64,000 nt of DNA, taken from the NCBI GenBank assembly GCA_017937195.1, contig JAGBEA010000046.1, positions 1-64,000 on the forward strand, given 5' to 3'. Below are positions 17,831 to 26,561 of the stretch, one piece after another. This DNA is from Oscillospiraceae bacterium. GTDB taxonomy: Bacteria; Bacillota; Clostridia; Oscillospirales; Oscillospiraceae. The position numbers and the translations under genes were made by a program. The notes under the pieces were generated by a model, which worked only from the letters and a program-made list of their open reading frames with translations, was not told the DNA's origin and made no database searches. Numbering within the stretch: the first letter of the stretch is position 1; every line of letters begins with the position of its first letter.

Positions 17831-18898
17831 TTAGACCATCTGGAAGATCTCTTCCACCGTCAGCTCCGGCCCAAAGCCGAGGTTTTCCAGCGTGCGTCCG
17901 CCGCCAATATAGTCTCGATCATTGATAGCGCCGGCCACGCCCAAAAACGCCTCCAGAACGGGCATCTTCAGTCCCACACGCTTGGCAAACGAGATCGCCA
18001 AAGCGGCGCCGCAGCTGCAGTCCTCGTGCAGATAGCGGTGATCCAGGGAGTTGGGGCCGGTCATATAGGTGTAGAAATTGCGCGCTTCGGGATGATCCTC
18101 CATATGGGTCATCTTTTCGATGGTGCCCATCGGATTGGGACGCTCCGTCCAGCCCAAGGCCTCGATGACGGCGCGGCGCTCTTCACGGATCTTTCCGATG
18201 CACTTGACCACGCTGGGCGTCAGCGAGTACTGGAACAGGGCATAGGCGTCGCCCTTATGCTCAATCTCGGCAGCGGACAGAATGGTGCAGGCGATATGAT
18301 TAATTACATTGCCGGCATGGATCGTGCCCTCAAACACATTCTTATTGGGGCTGTAATCCAGCACGCCCTTGAGCGCATCGATCACCTTCTGGGTGTCGGA
18401 TGCCGGCAAGGATGCGATTTTTCCGTTTGTTCTGATTGCGTAGCCGGTGGTGACCTCCGCCTTGCCGGACAGACGGCAGGCGCAGAAGTTGCCCTCCTTC
18501 TCGCTTAGGGTAACCTTTGCGGTCACGCCCATTTCGTCGAAAACGCGGCGGAACACAAAAGATCCCAGATTGCCGGGGATAATGAGGATGTGCTGGCCGT
18601 CCTCCACATAGGGAGCGATACGGCGGGCAATCTCCTCCTGGCGGTCGGACATAACATTGACAAAGATAAACTCTGCACCGCGGACCGCCTCGGCTGGGTC
18701 GGTCGTCATTTTGACCGGCATACCGGTGCCATGGGCGCCGCCTCTGAGGGTAATGCCTCCCAGCTCGCGGATGTCCTCAAAGCGCTGGGCCCAGCGCTCA
18801 TCATCGTGGAAGGTTACCTGCACACCACGCTGGGACAGGAAGGATGCCACGGCATGGCCGGTGGATCCTGCGCCAATGACAGTAATTCTTTCAACCAT
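17831..18898 (-). CDS. Opine dehydrogenase family protein (octopine/nopaline type)
   Basis: 355 residues. An N-terminal Rossmann fold (VIGAGSTGHAVAS, about 7-19) binds NAD(P)H; the C-terminal helical domain is of the NAD/NADP octopine/nopaline dehydrogenase type, with His in GTIHAGNVINH and the MTGPNSLDHRYLHED region. Family members join a 2-oxo acid reductively to the amino group of an amino acid, or split such N-(carboxyalkyl) amino acids. It sits between two DASS carriers, so the opine or its keto-acid part may be the imported compound. The ATG follows AAAAGGAGC. Confidence 0.85.
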   Translation of the reverse strand: MVERITVIGAGSTGHAVASFLSQRGVQVTFHDDERWAQRFEDIRELGGITLRGGAHGTGMPVKMTTDPAEAVRGAEFIFVNVMSDRQEEIARRIAPYVEDGQHILIIPGNLGSFVFRRVFDEMGVTAKVTLSEKEGNFCACRLSGKAEVTTGYAIRTNGKIASLPASDTQKVIDALKGVLDYSPNKNVFEGTIHAGNVINHIACTILSAAEIEHKGDAYALFQYSLTPSVVKCIGKIREERRAVIEALGWTERPNPMGTIEKMTHMEDHPEARNFYTYMTGPNSLDHRYLHEDCSCGAALAISFAKRVGLKMPVLEAFLGVAGAINDRDYIGGGRTLENLGFGPELTVEEIFQMV

Positions 18899-18943
18899 AA
18901 TTCAGACAGAGCTCCTTTTATAAGTAGCGTAGTTTCTCCCCCT

Positions 18944-18998
18944 CTTCTTTCGGGAGAGTGGCCTTCCGGAGAAGGCCACTCTCTCCGCAGGAAAGAAG
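18944..18998 (-). repeat. Long intercistronic hairpin
   Basis: Stem CTTCTTTC...GAAAGAAG plus inner AGAGTGGCCTTC/GAAGGCCACTCT with CGGA loop, about 20 paired bases. It lies between the copy-2 transporter gene and the opine dehydrogenase. There is no adjacent T-run on the minus strand, so processing or stability control is more likely than simple termination. Confidence 0.7.
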
Positions 18999-19038
18999 AA
19001 TACAGAATATATTTGTGTGCTGTAGAGAAAAGAGTAAA

Positions 19039-20511
19039 TCAGAAAATGAGGCCGTAGAGGGCGAAGACGGGAATGGCCGTGATCATTACGCACAGGAATG
19101 CGAAGATGCAGTGCTTCATACGCAGCTTGCCGTCGGACAGTCCGGGCATGGCGTGGAACACAGCGGCGGGAGCGGATGCGCTGGGCAGCAGCATACCCAT
19201 ATTAACGATGTACAGGAAGCAAGTACCAACGACCTGAGCATTCATGCCGCCCTTAACAACATAGGGAGCCAGAATGGGCACCATAGCGGCGGCAATACCG
19301 GCGTTGGAACCCAGGTTGGTCAAAAGCAGGACCAAGACGACGGTGATGATCAGCAGGCCAGCCTGACCCACACTGCCGAAGATGGGATCGAAGATGCTCT
19401 GCAGCCAGGGTCCGACGCCGGTCTTTTCGTTGGTCAGAGCGCTGGCAACGGGGATAACCACAGCGACCATGAACAGAACGTTCCAGCTCATAGCGGTGTT
19501 CTTGATCTTATCGAACTCGATGCAGGCCTTGCCGTCGCCTTCGCCGCTGGGCAGAATCATCAGGATAGCGCCGCACAGAGCATACATACCGGCGGCAGTG
19601 ATCTTGCTGTTGATGAAGGTTGCAAAACCACTCTTATAGAAGGTGTTGGCGATAATGGTCAGACCAACGAACAGCACATACATAATGGCGATGCGCTTGG
19701 CGCGGGGACGCAGGACCTTGGACTCCTCGCCCAGCTTCTCCACATCAAATGCCTTCATCTTGCTGTAGTCGATCTTGAAGAACCACTTGGAAGCAAACAC
19801 ATAGACGGTCAGGATGATGATGGTGGCGGGGATGGTCATGGCGGCCTGCAGACCGATGCTCATATGGGAGCCGGTGGCCTCAGCCCAGTTGGTCATAACA
19901 CCGTAAGCCCAGCCGCGGTAGGTCAGCATACCGCCGCCGAGAATGGTGGCGACCATGATGCCCACATAACCGGCATAGCGGAACGGATCCTTTTCATCAT
20001 ACTCGCAGGTATCAGCAATATCCTGCCAGATAACGAACATCAGCAGACCCATGGCGATCTGGCTGATCAGGGCGCAGGACAGACCGAACACCACGAAGAA
20101 GGACCAGACATACAGCATGGGCTTACCCTTGAACAGGCGGGTGCTCAGGGACCAGCGGACGAACCACTTGCCAAAGCCGTAGTAGGTCAGAGCGCCGGCG
20201 GTGACCAGAATAACGATACTGGTGAAAACGCTGTTGTTACCGATCATGGAGGAAACAGCAGCGGACATGCTGGCGGGATAGCCGGAGGTGCCGAATGCCA
20301 CGATAGCAAACAGCGCAGGCCAGACGATCTCGCAGGTGGAGAAGCCGTAAATGGCGCCGATGAAGATACCCAGCACCTTCATACCGACGGGAGTCAGCGT
20401 GCTAAAGGGAGGCAGCAGGCCGAAGCCAAACATGAAGAACAGCGTAATCAGGATGTTAATCACCTTGATGACGCGCGCCTTCGTAGAAACTTGCAGTGTA
20501 GTAGTAGACAT
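19039..20511 (-). CDS. DASS/SLC13-family anion symporter (copy 2)
   Basis: 490 residues, clearly paralogous to the protein encoded at 16232-17719: they share FGFG(F/L)LPPFSTLTPVGM, YYGFGKWFVRWSLSTRLFKGKP, VEKLGEES and LLPSASAPAAVFHA. Sodium-coupled uptake of a di- or tricarboxylate is the family role. The open frame extends upstream, but the ATG at 20511 has AAAGGAAA at correct distance and gives the start MSTTTLQVSTKARV. It is first in a three-gene minus-strand unit and diverges from the racemase operon, so the 338-bp gap is a shared control region. Confidence 0.88.
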   Translation of the reverse strand: MSTTTLQVSTKARVIKVINILITLFFMFGFGLLPPFSTLTPVGMKVLGIFIGAIYGFSTCEIVWPALFAIVAFGTSGYPASMSAAVSSMIGNNSVFTSIVILVTAGALTYYGFGKWFVRWSLSTRLFKGKPMLYVWSFFVVFGLSCALISQIAMGLLMFVIWQDIADTCEYDEKDPFRYAGYVGIMVATILGGGMLTYRGWAYGVMTNWAEATGSHMSIGLQAAMTIPATIIILTVYVFASKWFFKIDYSKMKAFDVEKLGEESKVLRPRAKRIAIMYVLFVGLTIIANTFYKSGFATFINSKITAAGMYALCGAILMILPSGEGDGKACIEFDKIKNTAMSWNVLFMVAVVIPVASALTNEKTGVGPWLQSIFDPIFGSVGQAGLLIITVVLVLLLTNLGSNAGIAAAMVPILAPYVVKGGMNAQVVGTCFLYIVNMGMLLPSASAPAAVFHAMPGLSDGKLRMKHCIFAFLCVMITAIPVFALYGLIF

Positions 20512-20849
20512 AAGTTTCCTTTCCTTTCTTTGATTTTCTCGCGGGGACAACATCCCCTTCTTGCAAACACCAAGAATACCGAGCAGCACACAAACATCGG
20601 CAATGCTTGATGGTATCATTGTAGTCGAGAGTTGCCAAAAAGAAAAACGACAATTTTCGATACCCGATACCACAATTTCTTATTTCCCATCGCCGGCATT
20701 TTTGTGTATGCTGTATAATGAAAGCGTAAACTTTAGGGGTTTTTAACGAAAAACCCTCATTTATTGCCAGAATTTGGGCGTGGACAGCAAGGCTGTCCTG
20801 TCCGTATCCCTTCCAAAACAACAATTTATGATAGTAAGGAGTATGGCTT
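20512..20849. promoter_or_regulatory. Divergent control region, transporter unit / racemase operon
   Basis: 338 bp without a gene. GATACC-type hexamers occur as GGTATC (20612-20617) and GATACC twice (20659-20664, 20666-20671), flanked by ACAAT, which could be LysR sites. A plus-strand TATAAT lies at 20714-20719 without a good -35, as expected for an activator-dependent promoter. The plus leader carries hairpin GGGTTTTT/AAAAACCC (about 20736-20757) and hairpin GGACAGC/GCTGTCC (about 20779-20796). AGTAAGGAG precedes the racemase gene. Confidence 0.5.
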
Positions 20850-21569
20850 ATGTATGGTTGGAGAGCGAAAATCGGATTGATCGGTCCTATGAGTGACAAC
20901 GCCGAGCACGCGTTTCACATTTATGCCCCCGAAGGTGTTTCCGTTTTGTCCAGAAAAATCTTCCTGCCCGGTCCTACGCCGGAAGGTCTGATGGTCCTCA
21001 ACGACCAGTTGGAAGAGGCGGCGGCAATGTACAAAGGCCGCGATGTGGACATTGTGATTTTTGGCTGCACCTCCGGCAGCTGCATTCAAGGATACGGCTG
21101 GGACAAGGAGTGTGCCAACCGGATCGAGCGCGCCTGCGGCATCCCCGGTCTGACCACCAGTACCGCCGTGCTGGAGTCTCTGCACGCACTGGGTGCCAAG
21201 AAGCTGGCCGTGCTGACTCCCTATCCCGATGCCACCAATCAGGCCGAAAAAAAGTTCCTGGAGGACAACGGCTTTGAGGTGACCAACATCGTTGGTATGG
21301 ATCGCAGCCAATTCAACAACGGCAGCCGCAAGCTGGATATGGTGGGTGAGCATTACCTCTATCAGCACTGTGTCAATATGGATCTCAACGGCGCGGATAC
21401 CTTCTTCCTCAGCTGTATGGGCATCACCACTATGGAGATCATCGACGCTGTGGAAAAGCGGTTGGGCATCCCCGTGGTCACCAGCCATCAGGCCTCTTTG
21501 TGGGCCGCCCTGCGCCACTGCCGCGTGGGCACCAAGATCCCCAATCTGGGCAAGCTGTTCACCCTGTGA
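20850..21569 (+). CDS. Asp/Glu racemase superfamily protein (maleate isomerase/arylmalonate decarboxylase-like)
   Basis: 239 residues. The two-cysteine acid/base pair of this superfamily is present: Cys73 in FGCTSGS and Cys189 in LSCMGI. Sequence order and length are closest to maleate cis-trans isomerase and arylmalonate decarboxylase rather than true aspartate racemase. Expected chemistry is isomerisation, racemisation or decarboxylation at an activated carbon of a dicarboxylate. It is the first gene of a seven-gene operon and is followed after 31 bp by a close paralogue. Confidence 0.83.
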   Translation: MYGWRAKIGLIGPMSDNAEHAFHIYAPEGVSVLSRKIFLPGPTPEGLMVLNDQLEEAAAMYKGRDVDIVIFGCTSGSCIQGYGWDKECANRIERACGIPGLTTSTAVLESLHALGAKKLAVLTPYPDATNQAEKKFLEDNGFEVTNIVGMDRSQFNNGSRKLDMVGEHYLYQHCVNMDLNGADTFFLSCMGITTMEIIDAVEKRLGIPVVTSHQASLWAALRHCRVGTKIPNLGKLFTL

Positions 21570-21600
21570 TTCAGACGGATAGGAAAGGAATGGTACAATT

Positions 21601-22308
21601 ATGTATAGTTGGCGTGCAAGAATTGGCGTGATCGCCCCTATGAACGATCAGATCGAATATGCATTTAATCGGTATGCCCCCGAAGGCGTTGCGTTCAACT
21701 GTGTGAAAATGCCCTTCTCCGACAAGGATCCTGCGCAGGCAGACGAATTTGCTGAAAAGCTGGAAAAAGTTGCCGCGATGTTCCGCGGTGACCGCCACGA
21801 CGCGATCCTCTTTGGCTTCAACATCGGCGCCCGCACCAAGGGCACTGCCTTTGATCAGCAGTGCGCTGCGCAGATCGAAAACATCAGCGGCAGCCCCGCG
21901 CTGACCAGCAGTATGGCCGCGGTGGAGGCGCTGCGGGCACTGGGCGCCAAGAAGGTGGCCGTAATGACCCCCTACGGCGAGGAAGAAAATCTGTCCGAAA
22001 AGAAGTTTTTGGAGGACAACGGCTTTGAGGTTCTCTCCGTTACCGGTATCGGTTACAACGATGCGTTTCTCTACAGCACCGCCGACAAGCGGCATCTGTA
22101 CCGCAACGCCAGAGACATCGATCTGACGGACGCAGATGCCTTCTATGTCAGCAGTATGCACTTTGAAACGCTGGAGCTGGTGCACGTATATGAAGAAGAC
22201 TTCGATCTGCCTGCGGTGACCAGCCATCAGGCGGCTCTGTGGGCTGCGCTGCGCCGCGCAGGCATCAATGATAAGATCCCCTATCTGGGCAAGCTGTTTA
22301 CTCTGTAA
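21601..22308 (+). CDS. Asp/Glu racemase-fold paralogue lacking both catalytic cysteines
   Basis: 235 residues, colinear with the upstream protein (identical blocks LGAKK, EKKFLEDNGFEV, VTSHQA and LGKLFTL). At the two catalytic positions it has Phe73 (FGFNIGA) and Ser185 (VSSMHF) instead of Cys, so the standard two-base mechanism is not possible. It may be a structural or regulatory partner, or use other chemistry. The reading frame is intact and the ribosome site (AAAGGAA) is good, so it is not a decayed gene. Confidence 0.82.
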   Translation: MYSWRARIGVIAPMNDQIEYAFNRYAPEGVAFNCVKMPFSDKDPAQADEFAEKLEKVAAMFRGDRHDAILFGFNIGARTKGTAFDQQCAAQIENISGSPALTSSMAAVEALRALGAKKVAVMTPYGEEENLSEKKFLEDNGFEVLSVTGIGYNDAFLYSTADKRHLYRNARDIDLTDADAFYVSSMHFETLELVHVYEEDFDLPAVTSHQAALWAALRRAGINDKIPYLGKLFTL

Positions 22309-22359
22309 GCAGCATCGCCCATCCAACAGATCGACAATTAATTGTAAGGAGGTTCCGAT

Positions 22360-23736
22360 ATGGGTTACGATCCGCGTGAATTGAATGGTATTACAAAGAA
22401 AATCTGTCACTTTATTAAAACGACGCAGTACGAGGACATTCCCCCTGCTGTGATCGAAAGAGCCAAGATGATCGCGATGCACACCGTGGGCGTCAGCCTG
22501 TGCAGCGCCGAGCTGCCGCTGGTGAAGGACGCCATCGAGATCGCCAAGGAGATGTCCGCCGGCGGCGAGGGCGTGGCTACCGCTTGGGCAGACGGCAAGA
22601 AGATCAGCTGGGAAGCTGCCTCTTTTATCGCCGGCGCTATGGGCGACACGCTGGATTGGGAGGACTGCTCCGTCACCGGTCACCCCTCCGCAGGCATCAT
22701 CACCACCGCCATCATCGCAGGCGAGGTGCTGAAAAAGAGCGGCAAGGATGTGCTGACCGCCATCGTACTGGGCTATGAGATCTATCAGCGCATCGCGCTG
22801 TCCGGCGGTATGAACATCGCCGGCTACAACCTCTACGGCAATCTGGTGGTGCTGATGAAGCTGCTGGATCTGTCGGAGGAGCAGATGAACAAGGCTTTCG
22901 GTGTGGGCGCTGCCTGCGCCACCATCCCCGGCAACGTGCACGAGTGCACCATGTCCGACTCGTTGGATTATCTCTACGGTCTGAAGAACGAGACCGCCAT
23001 TACCATCATCAAGGGCGTGATGGCCGGCGTGGACGGCATGATGGACATCTTCGATTGCCCCTCCTCCTATCTGGATCACACCCGCGCCCCCAACCCCTCC
23101 TGGTTCACCAAGGAGCTGGGCGAGACCTGGCAGCTGATCAATATGATCCTGGTCAAGAACGCCCCGTGCAATATGTACGTGCAGACCTATGCCTATCTGG
23201 CCGGTCAGCACATCAAAAAGCACGGCTTCAATCCCGACGATGTGGAAGAGATCATTCTCTCCCCCTCCGTTGAGATCCGTCACTGGGCCAACGATGTGGG
23301 CTACAAGTCCCTGACCCAAGCTCAGTTCTCCATCCCCTATGTTACCGCCTGCTGTATGTACAATCCCGAGCCGGGCGCCAAGTGGTATCAGGTGGAGACC
23401 ATGACCGACCCCAAGATCGTGGCACTGATGAACAAGGTCAAGGCCGAATATTTCGTGGACACCGTGAAGCTCAAGAGCCTGAAGGGTCTGATGGAAGGCA
23501 AGCACCCCGAAAAGTTTATGACCGTTCGTATGAAGGACGGCACCGAGTATGTGGAGAGCGCTTTCACTCACCCCGGTCATCCCAGCTATATGCACACCCG
23601 CGAAACATTCCAGGATAATTTCCGTATGGAGACCAAGTATGTTCTGGCTCCGGAAAAGATCGAGAAGGCCATCGAGTTCTTTACCTATATGGATCGGTAC
23701 GACGATGTTTCCGCGCTGGCTGCGTATCTGTATTGA
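22360..23736 (+). CDS. MmgE/PrpD family protein (copy 1)
   Basis: 458 residues, soluble. The family covers 2-methylcitrate dehydratase, cis-aconitate decarboxylase and iminodisuccinate epimerase. The characteristic LDWEDCSVTGHPSAG motif (99-111) supplies the conserved Asp and His, and the C-terminal lid domain is complete. Substrate undetermined; a hydroxy- or imino-dicarboxylate fits family and context. The start follows TAAGGAGG. A second member follows 47 bp downstream. Confidence 0.87.
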   Translation: MGYDPRELNGITKKICHFIKTTQYEDIPPAVIERAKMIAMHTVGVSLCSAELPLVKDAIEIAKEMSAGGEGVATAWADGKKISWEAASFIAGAMGDTLDWEDCSVTGHPSAGIITTAIIAGEVLKKSGKDVLTAIVLGYEIYQRIALSGGMNIAGYNLYGNLVVLMKLLDLSEEQMNKAFGVGAACATIPGNVHECTMSDSLDYLYGLKNETAITIIKGVMAGVDGMMDIFDCPSSYLDHTRAPNPSWFTKELGETWQLINMILVKNAPCNMYVQTYAYLAGQHIKKHGFNPDDVEEIILSPSVEIRHWANDVGYKSLTQAQFSIPYVTACCMYNPEPGAKWYQVETMTDPKIVALMNKVKAEYFVDTVKLKSLKGLMEGKHPEKFMTVRMKDGTEYVESAFTHPGHPSYMHTRETFQDNFRMETKYVLAPEKIEKAIEFFTYMDRYDDVSALAAYLY

Positions 23737-23783
23737 TGCGCCCGCGGAAAGAAACTGACACACATTGAAGCTGGAGGTATCGT

Positions 23784-25214
23784 ATGCGTTATAATCGTTT
23801 TCATAAAAGCACAGGCTTTCTCACGCCGACAACCTACACTCAGGAGCTGAGCGAATATGTGTCCGGTCTGCAGTATGAGGATCTGCCGGCAGAAGTAGTG
23901 GCAAAGGCCAAGGCCATTCTGGTCAACACCGTTGGCGCAGCGCTGGCCGGTCGCTCCACCAAGGCGGCGCAGGACGCTCTGCGCATCGCAGCAGAGGCAA
24001 ACGGCGGTTTTGGCGGTGGCGTTACCGTATGGGGCAGCGGAGAAAAGCTGTCTGCCGTCAATGCGGCATATGTGCTGGGCACGATGGCCGATGCGCTGGA
24101 TTGGGAGGATGCCGCCTGGGCGGGTCATCCCGCTTCCGCCGCAGTTTCCGCAGCATGGGCTGCCGCGCAGGAAAAGCATAAGAGCGGCAAGGATCTAATC
24201 ACCGCTATCGTGGCCGCCTACGAAGTGTATCACCGCGTGGCAATGCACATCTTCCCCTCCCGTGAGCGCCGTCTGGCAAAGGGTATCGGCGAGGCAAGCT
24301 GGCAGATTTTCGCCGGCATCGTCCCCGCTGCCAAGCTGTACGGTCTGGATGCCCGCAAGGTCAATCAGGCGCTGGGTATGGGCTGTGAGAGCAGTCCTCT
24401 CCCCACCACTTATCACTCCGTAACCAAGTCCAACTCCAAGTATCACGAGTACGGCTACCGCGCCAAGGACGGTATCCTGATCGCCAAGTGCGTGGAGAAG
24501 GGCATCAACAATAACCGCGACGCGCTGGACGAAGCCCGCTGCTACCTCAACGGTATGTGCGGCGTGCCTCTGGGGCAGCAGCCCGCTGCCGGTGAAACGG
24601 ATCTGACCTGGCTCACCCGTGAACTGGGCAAGGACTATATGATCCTCAAAACGGCGCTCAAGCGCTGGCCCGCCCACATTCTGGCGCAGGCCTCCGCCAA
24701 TGCACTGGATTCTCTGGTCAAGCAGTACGGCTTTGCCGCCGGCGATGTGGCGGAGATTCAAGTGTCCTCCGCCGTGGAGGATCTGATGGCTCTGCCGGCA
24801 GAAAAGACCGCTATGTGCGCGCAGAGCTCTATCCCCTACACCCTCGCCGCTGTGCTGACCGCCGCTCCCGGCGCTGTCTGGTTCAGCGAGGAGATGATGG
24901 GTGCGCCCGCTGTGCTGGAGCTGGCCGGCTGTGTTAAGGCTGTCGGTGCCACCATCCACAGTGTGGACGCTTATGAGCAGATCCGTCTGAACGGCAACTT
25001 CACCTCCGAGGTGACGGTTGTGCTGAAGGACGGCAGCAAATACACGGCGCAGGGCGCTGCAGATGCAGGCGTAGATCTTTCCGCCGCTGCTGAGCTGTTC
25101 TGCCTGCAAAGCGCAGGCGTACTGCCTGAGGAAAAGGCAGAAGCAGCTGTGAGCGCGCTGAAGAACATTGAAAGCTGCGAGGACATCGCCGCGCTGGCTG
25201 AGGTTCTGGCCTGA
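23784..25214 (+). CDS. MmgE/PrpD family protein (copy 2)
   Basis: 476 residues, paralogue of the preceding gene with an N-terminal extension of about ten residues. It retains LDWEDAAWAGHPAS (105-118), equivalent to the copy-1 motif, but Ser/Thr positions near it differ (AAWA for CSVT). Divergence elsewhere is considerable, so the two proteins probably act on different substrates or stereoisomers, or form a heterodimer. ATG preceded by TGGAGGT. Confidence 0.86.
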   Translation: MRYNRFHKSTGFLTPTTYTQELSEYVSGLQYEDLPAEVVAKAKAILVNTVGAALAGRSTKAAQDALRIAAEANGGFGGGVTVWGSGEKLSAVNAAYVLGTMADALDWEDAAWAGHPASAAVSAAWAAAQEKHKSGKDLITAIVAAYEVYHRVAMHIFPSRERRLAKGIGEASWQIFAGIVPAAKLYGLDARKVNQALGMGCESSPLPTTYHSVTKSNSKYHEYGYRAKDGILIAKCVEKGINNNRDALDEARCYLNGMCGVPLGQQPAAGETDLTWLTRELGKDYMILKTALKRWPAHILAQASANALDSLVKQYGFAAGDVAEIQVSSAVEDLMALPAEKTAMCAQSSIPYTLAAVLTAAPGAVWFSEEMMGAPAVLELAGCVKAVGATIHSVDAYEQIRLNGNFTSEVTVVLKDGSKYTAQGAADAGVDLSAAAELFCLQSAGVLPEEKAEAAVSALKNIESCEDIAALAEVLA

Positions 25215-25286
25215 GGCACAAACAGGGCTGCCAAGGGCGAGTCTGACATCTTTTTCTTCCGGAAGAAGATGATTTTGGAGGAATTT

Positions 25287-26561
25287 ATGAACAAAATTGC
25301 AATTATTGGCTTCGGTGGCGCAGGATACTGCGCCGCCGAGGAAGCCCGAAAATGCGATCCGGATGCGCGGATCGATGTCTATCTTGACACAGACATCGGT
25401 CCTTATAACCCGATGCTCACCACCTACTATGTAAAGGGCGCCATCGGGTATCAGGATATGTTCCCTTTCGGCTCTCTGGAGAAGATCGAAGAGGAGCTGA
25501 AACTGAATGTTTTCCGCAAGACCCCGGTTGTGGGACTGGATGCAGCCGAAAAGACTGTGATCCGCGCCGACGGCAGCGAGGAGTCCTACGACAGCATCCT
25601 CATCAGCACCGGCGCTTCCGCTTTCGTCCCTCCGGTGGAGGGCAAGGAGCTCCCCGGCGTGATCAAAATGCGCACCGCCGAGGACGCCGTATTTCTCAAA
25701 CAGTATCTCTCTGAAAAGAAACCCAAGACCGGTCTGGTGATCGGCGCATCCTGGGTAGGCATCAAGGTTTTGGAGGACTTTATGTCCTGCGGGATGGACT
25801 GCACACTGATCGACGGCGCTGACTGGGCGTTCTCCATCGCGGTGTTCCCCCAGACAGCACAGCGGATCCATCAGGATCTGGAGAACAAGGGCGTCAAGCT
25901 GGGCTTCGGCCAGATGCTGGATCATATTGAGCAGGAATCCGACGGACAACTGACCGCCGTGATGAAAAACGGCAACCGCTATACCGCCGACACCGTGGCT
26001 GTATGCATCGGCATCCGCCCCAATGTAGGCTTCTTGGCCGGCAGCGGCATTGCAATGAACCGCGCCATTCTGGTGGATGAGAAGATGCGCACCTCCGCAC
26101 CCGGCATCTACGCCGCAGGCGACTGCTGCGAGGCCTATGAGGTGCAGTCGGGACAGCAGAAAAACATCGGCGTATGGTTCAACGCCCGCAAGCAGGGCGC
26201 GGTGGCCGGTGCCAATATGGTGGGTGCCTGCAAGGAATTTGGCGGCAACGCACTGCTGAATCTGGCACACTATCTGGACTATGACTTCATCAGCATCGGC
26301 GATGTGTCAGCCTGCACCGCCGAGGACGAAGTGTATGAGTACGAAAAAGGCGAGCTGTACATCCGTGCCGTCCGCGGCGAAAAGCTTAAGTGCATCAATA
26401 TGATCGGCACTGCGCAGATCAACGGCATTATGAAGAATTTCTTTGTCAAGAGCTTTGAAACCGAGGATGCGGAGATGGATGTTCCCACGCGCTGCCATCT
26501 GCTGGCAAATGGGATCCCCGCCGAGTTTATTGACTTTATAGGAGGAAAGACCTTTGACTGA
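25287..26561 (+). CDS. FAD/NAD(P)-dependent oxidoreductase
   Basis: 424 residues, pyridine-nucleotide-disulfide-oxidoreductase fold of the NirB/rubredoxin-reductase type without the redox disulfide. FAD loop GFGGAGYCAAEEA near the N-terminus, a second nucleotide fold at VIGASWVGIKVLED, and the FAD-closing YAAGDCCE. It probably takes electrons from NAD(P)H and passes them to the Fe-S and molybdenum subunits downstream. The frame has an ATG at 25269, but TTTGGAGGAA is placed for the ATG at 25287. Its stop overlaps the next start by 8 bp. Confidence 0.86.
   Translation: MNKIAIIGFGGAGYCAAEEARKCDPDARIDVYLDTDIGPYNPMLTTYYVKGAIGYQDMFPFGSLEKIEEELKLNVFRKTPVVGLDAAEKTVIRADGSEESYDSILISTGASAFVPPVEGKELPGVIKMRTAEDAVFLKQYLSEKKPKTGLVIGASWVGIKVLEDFMSCGMDCTLIDGADWAFSIAVFPQTAQRIHQDLENKGVKLGFGQMLDHIEQESDGQLTAVMKNGNRYTADTVAVCIGIRPNVGFLAGSGIAMNRAILVDEKMRTSAPGIYAAGDCCEAYEVQSGQQKNIGVWFNARKQGAVAGANMVGACKEFGGNALLNLAHYLDYDFISIGDVSACTAEDEVYEYEKGELYIRAVRGEKLKCINMIGTAQINGIMKNFFVKSFETEDAEMDVPTRCHLLANGIPAEFIDFIGGKTFD

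Noticed and set aside
18958..20610. 550-codon open frame opposite the copy-2 transporter
   Set aside because: Antisense of a clear membrane transporter; composition is Gly/His/Asp-rich low-complexity.
21571..23763. 730-codon open frame on the minus strand opposite the second racemase-fold gene and first PrpD gene
   Set aside because: It mirrors well-supported plus-strand genes, has no ribosome site, and is rich in His/Gly/Leu as expected from antisense of GC-rich coding DNA.
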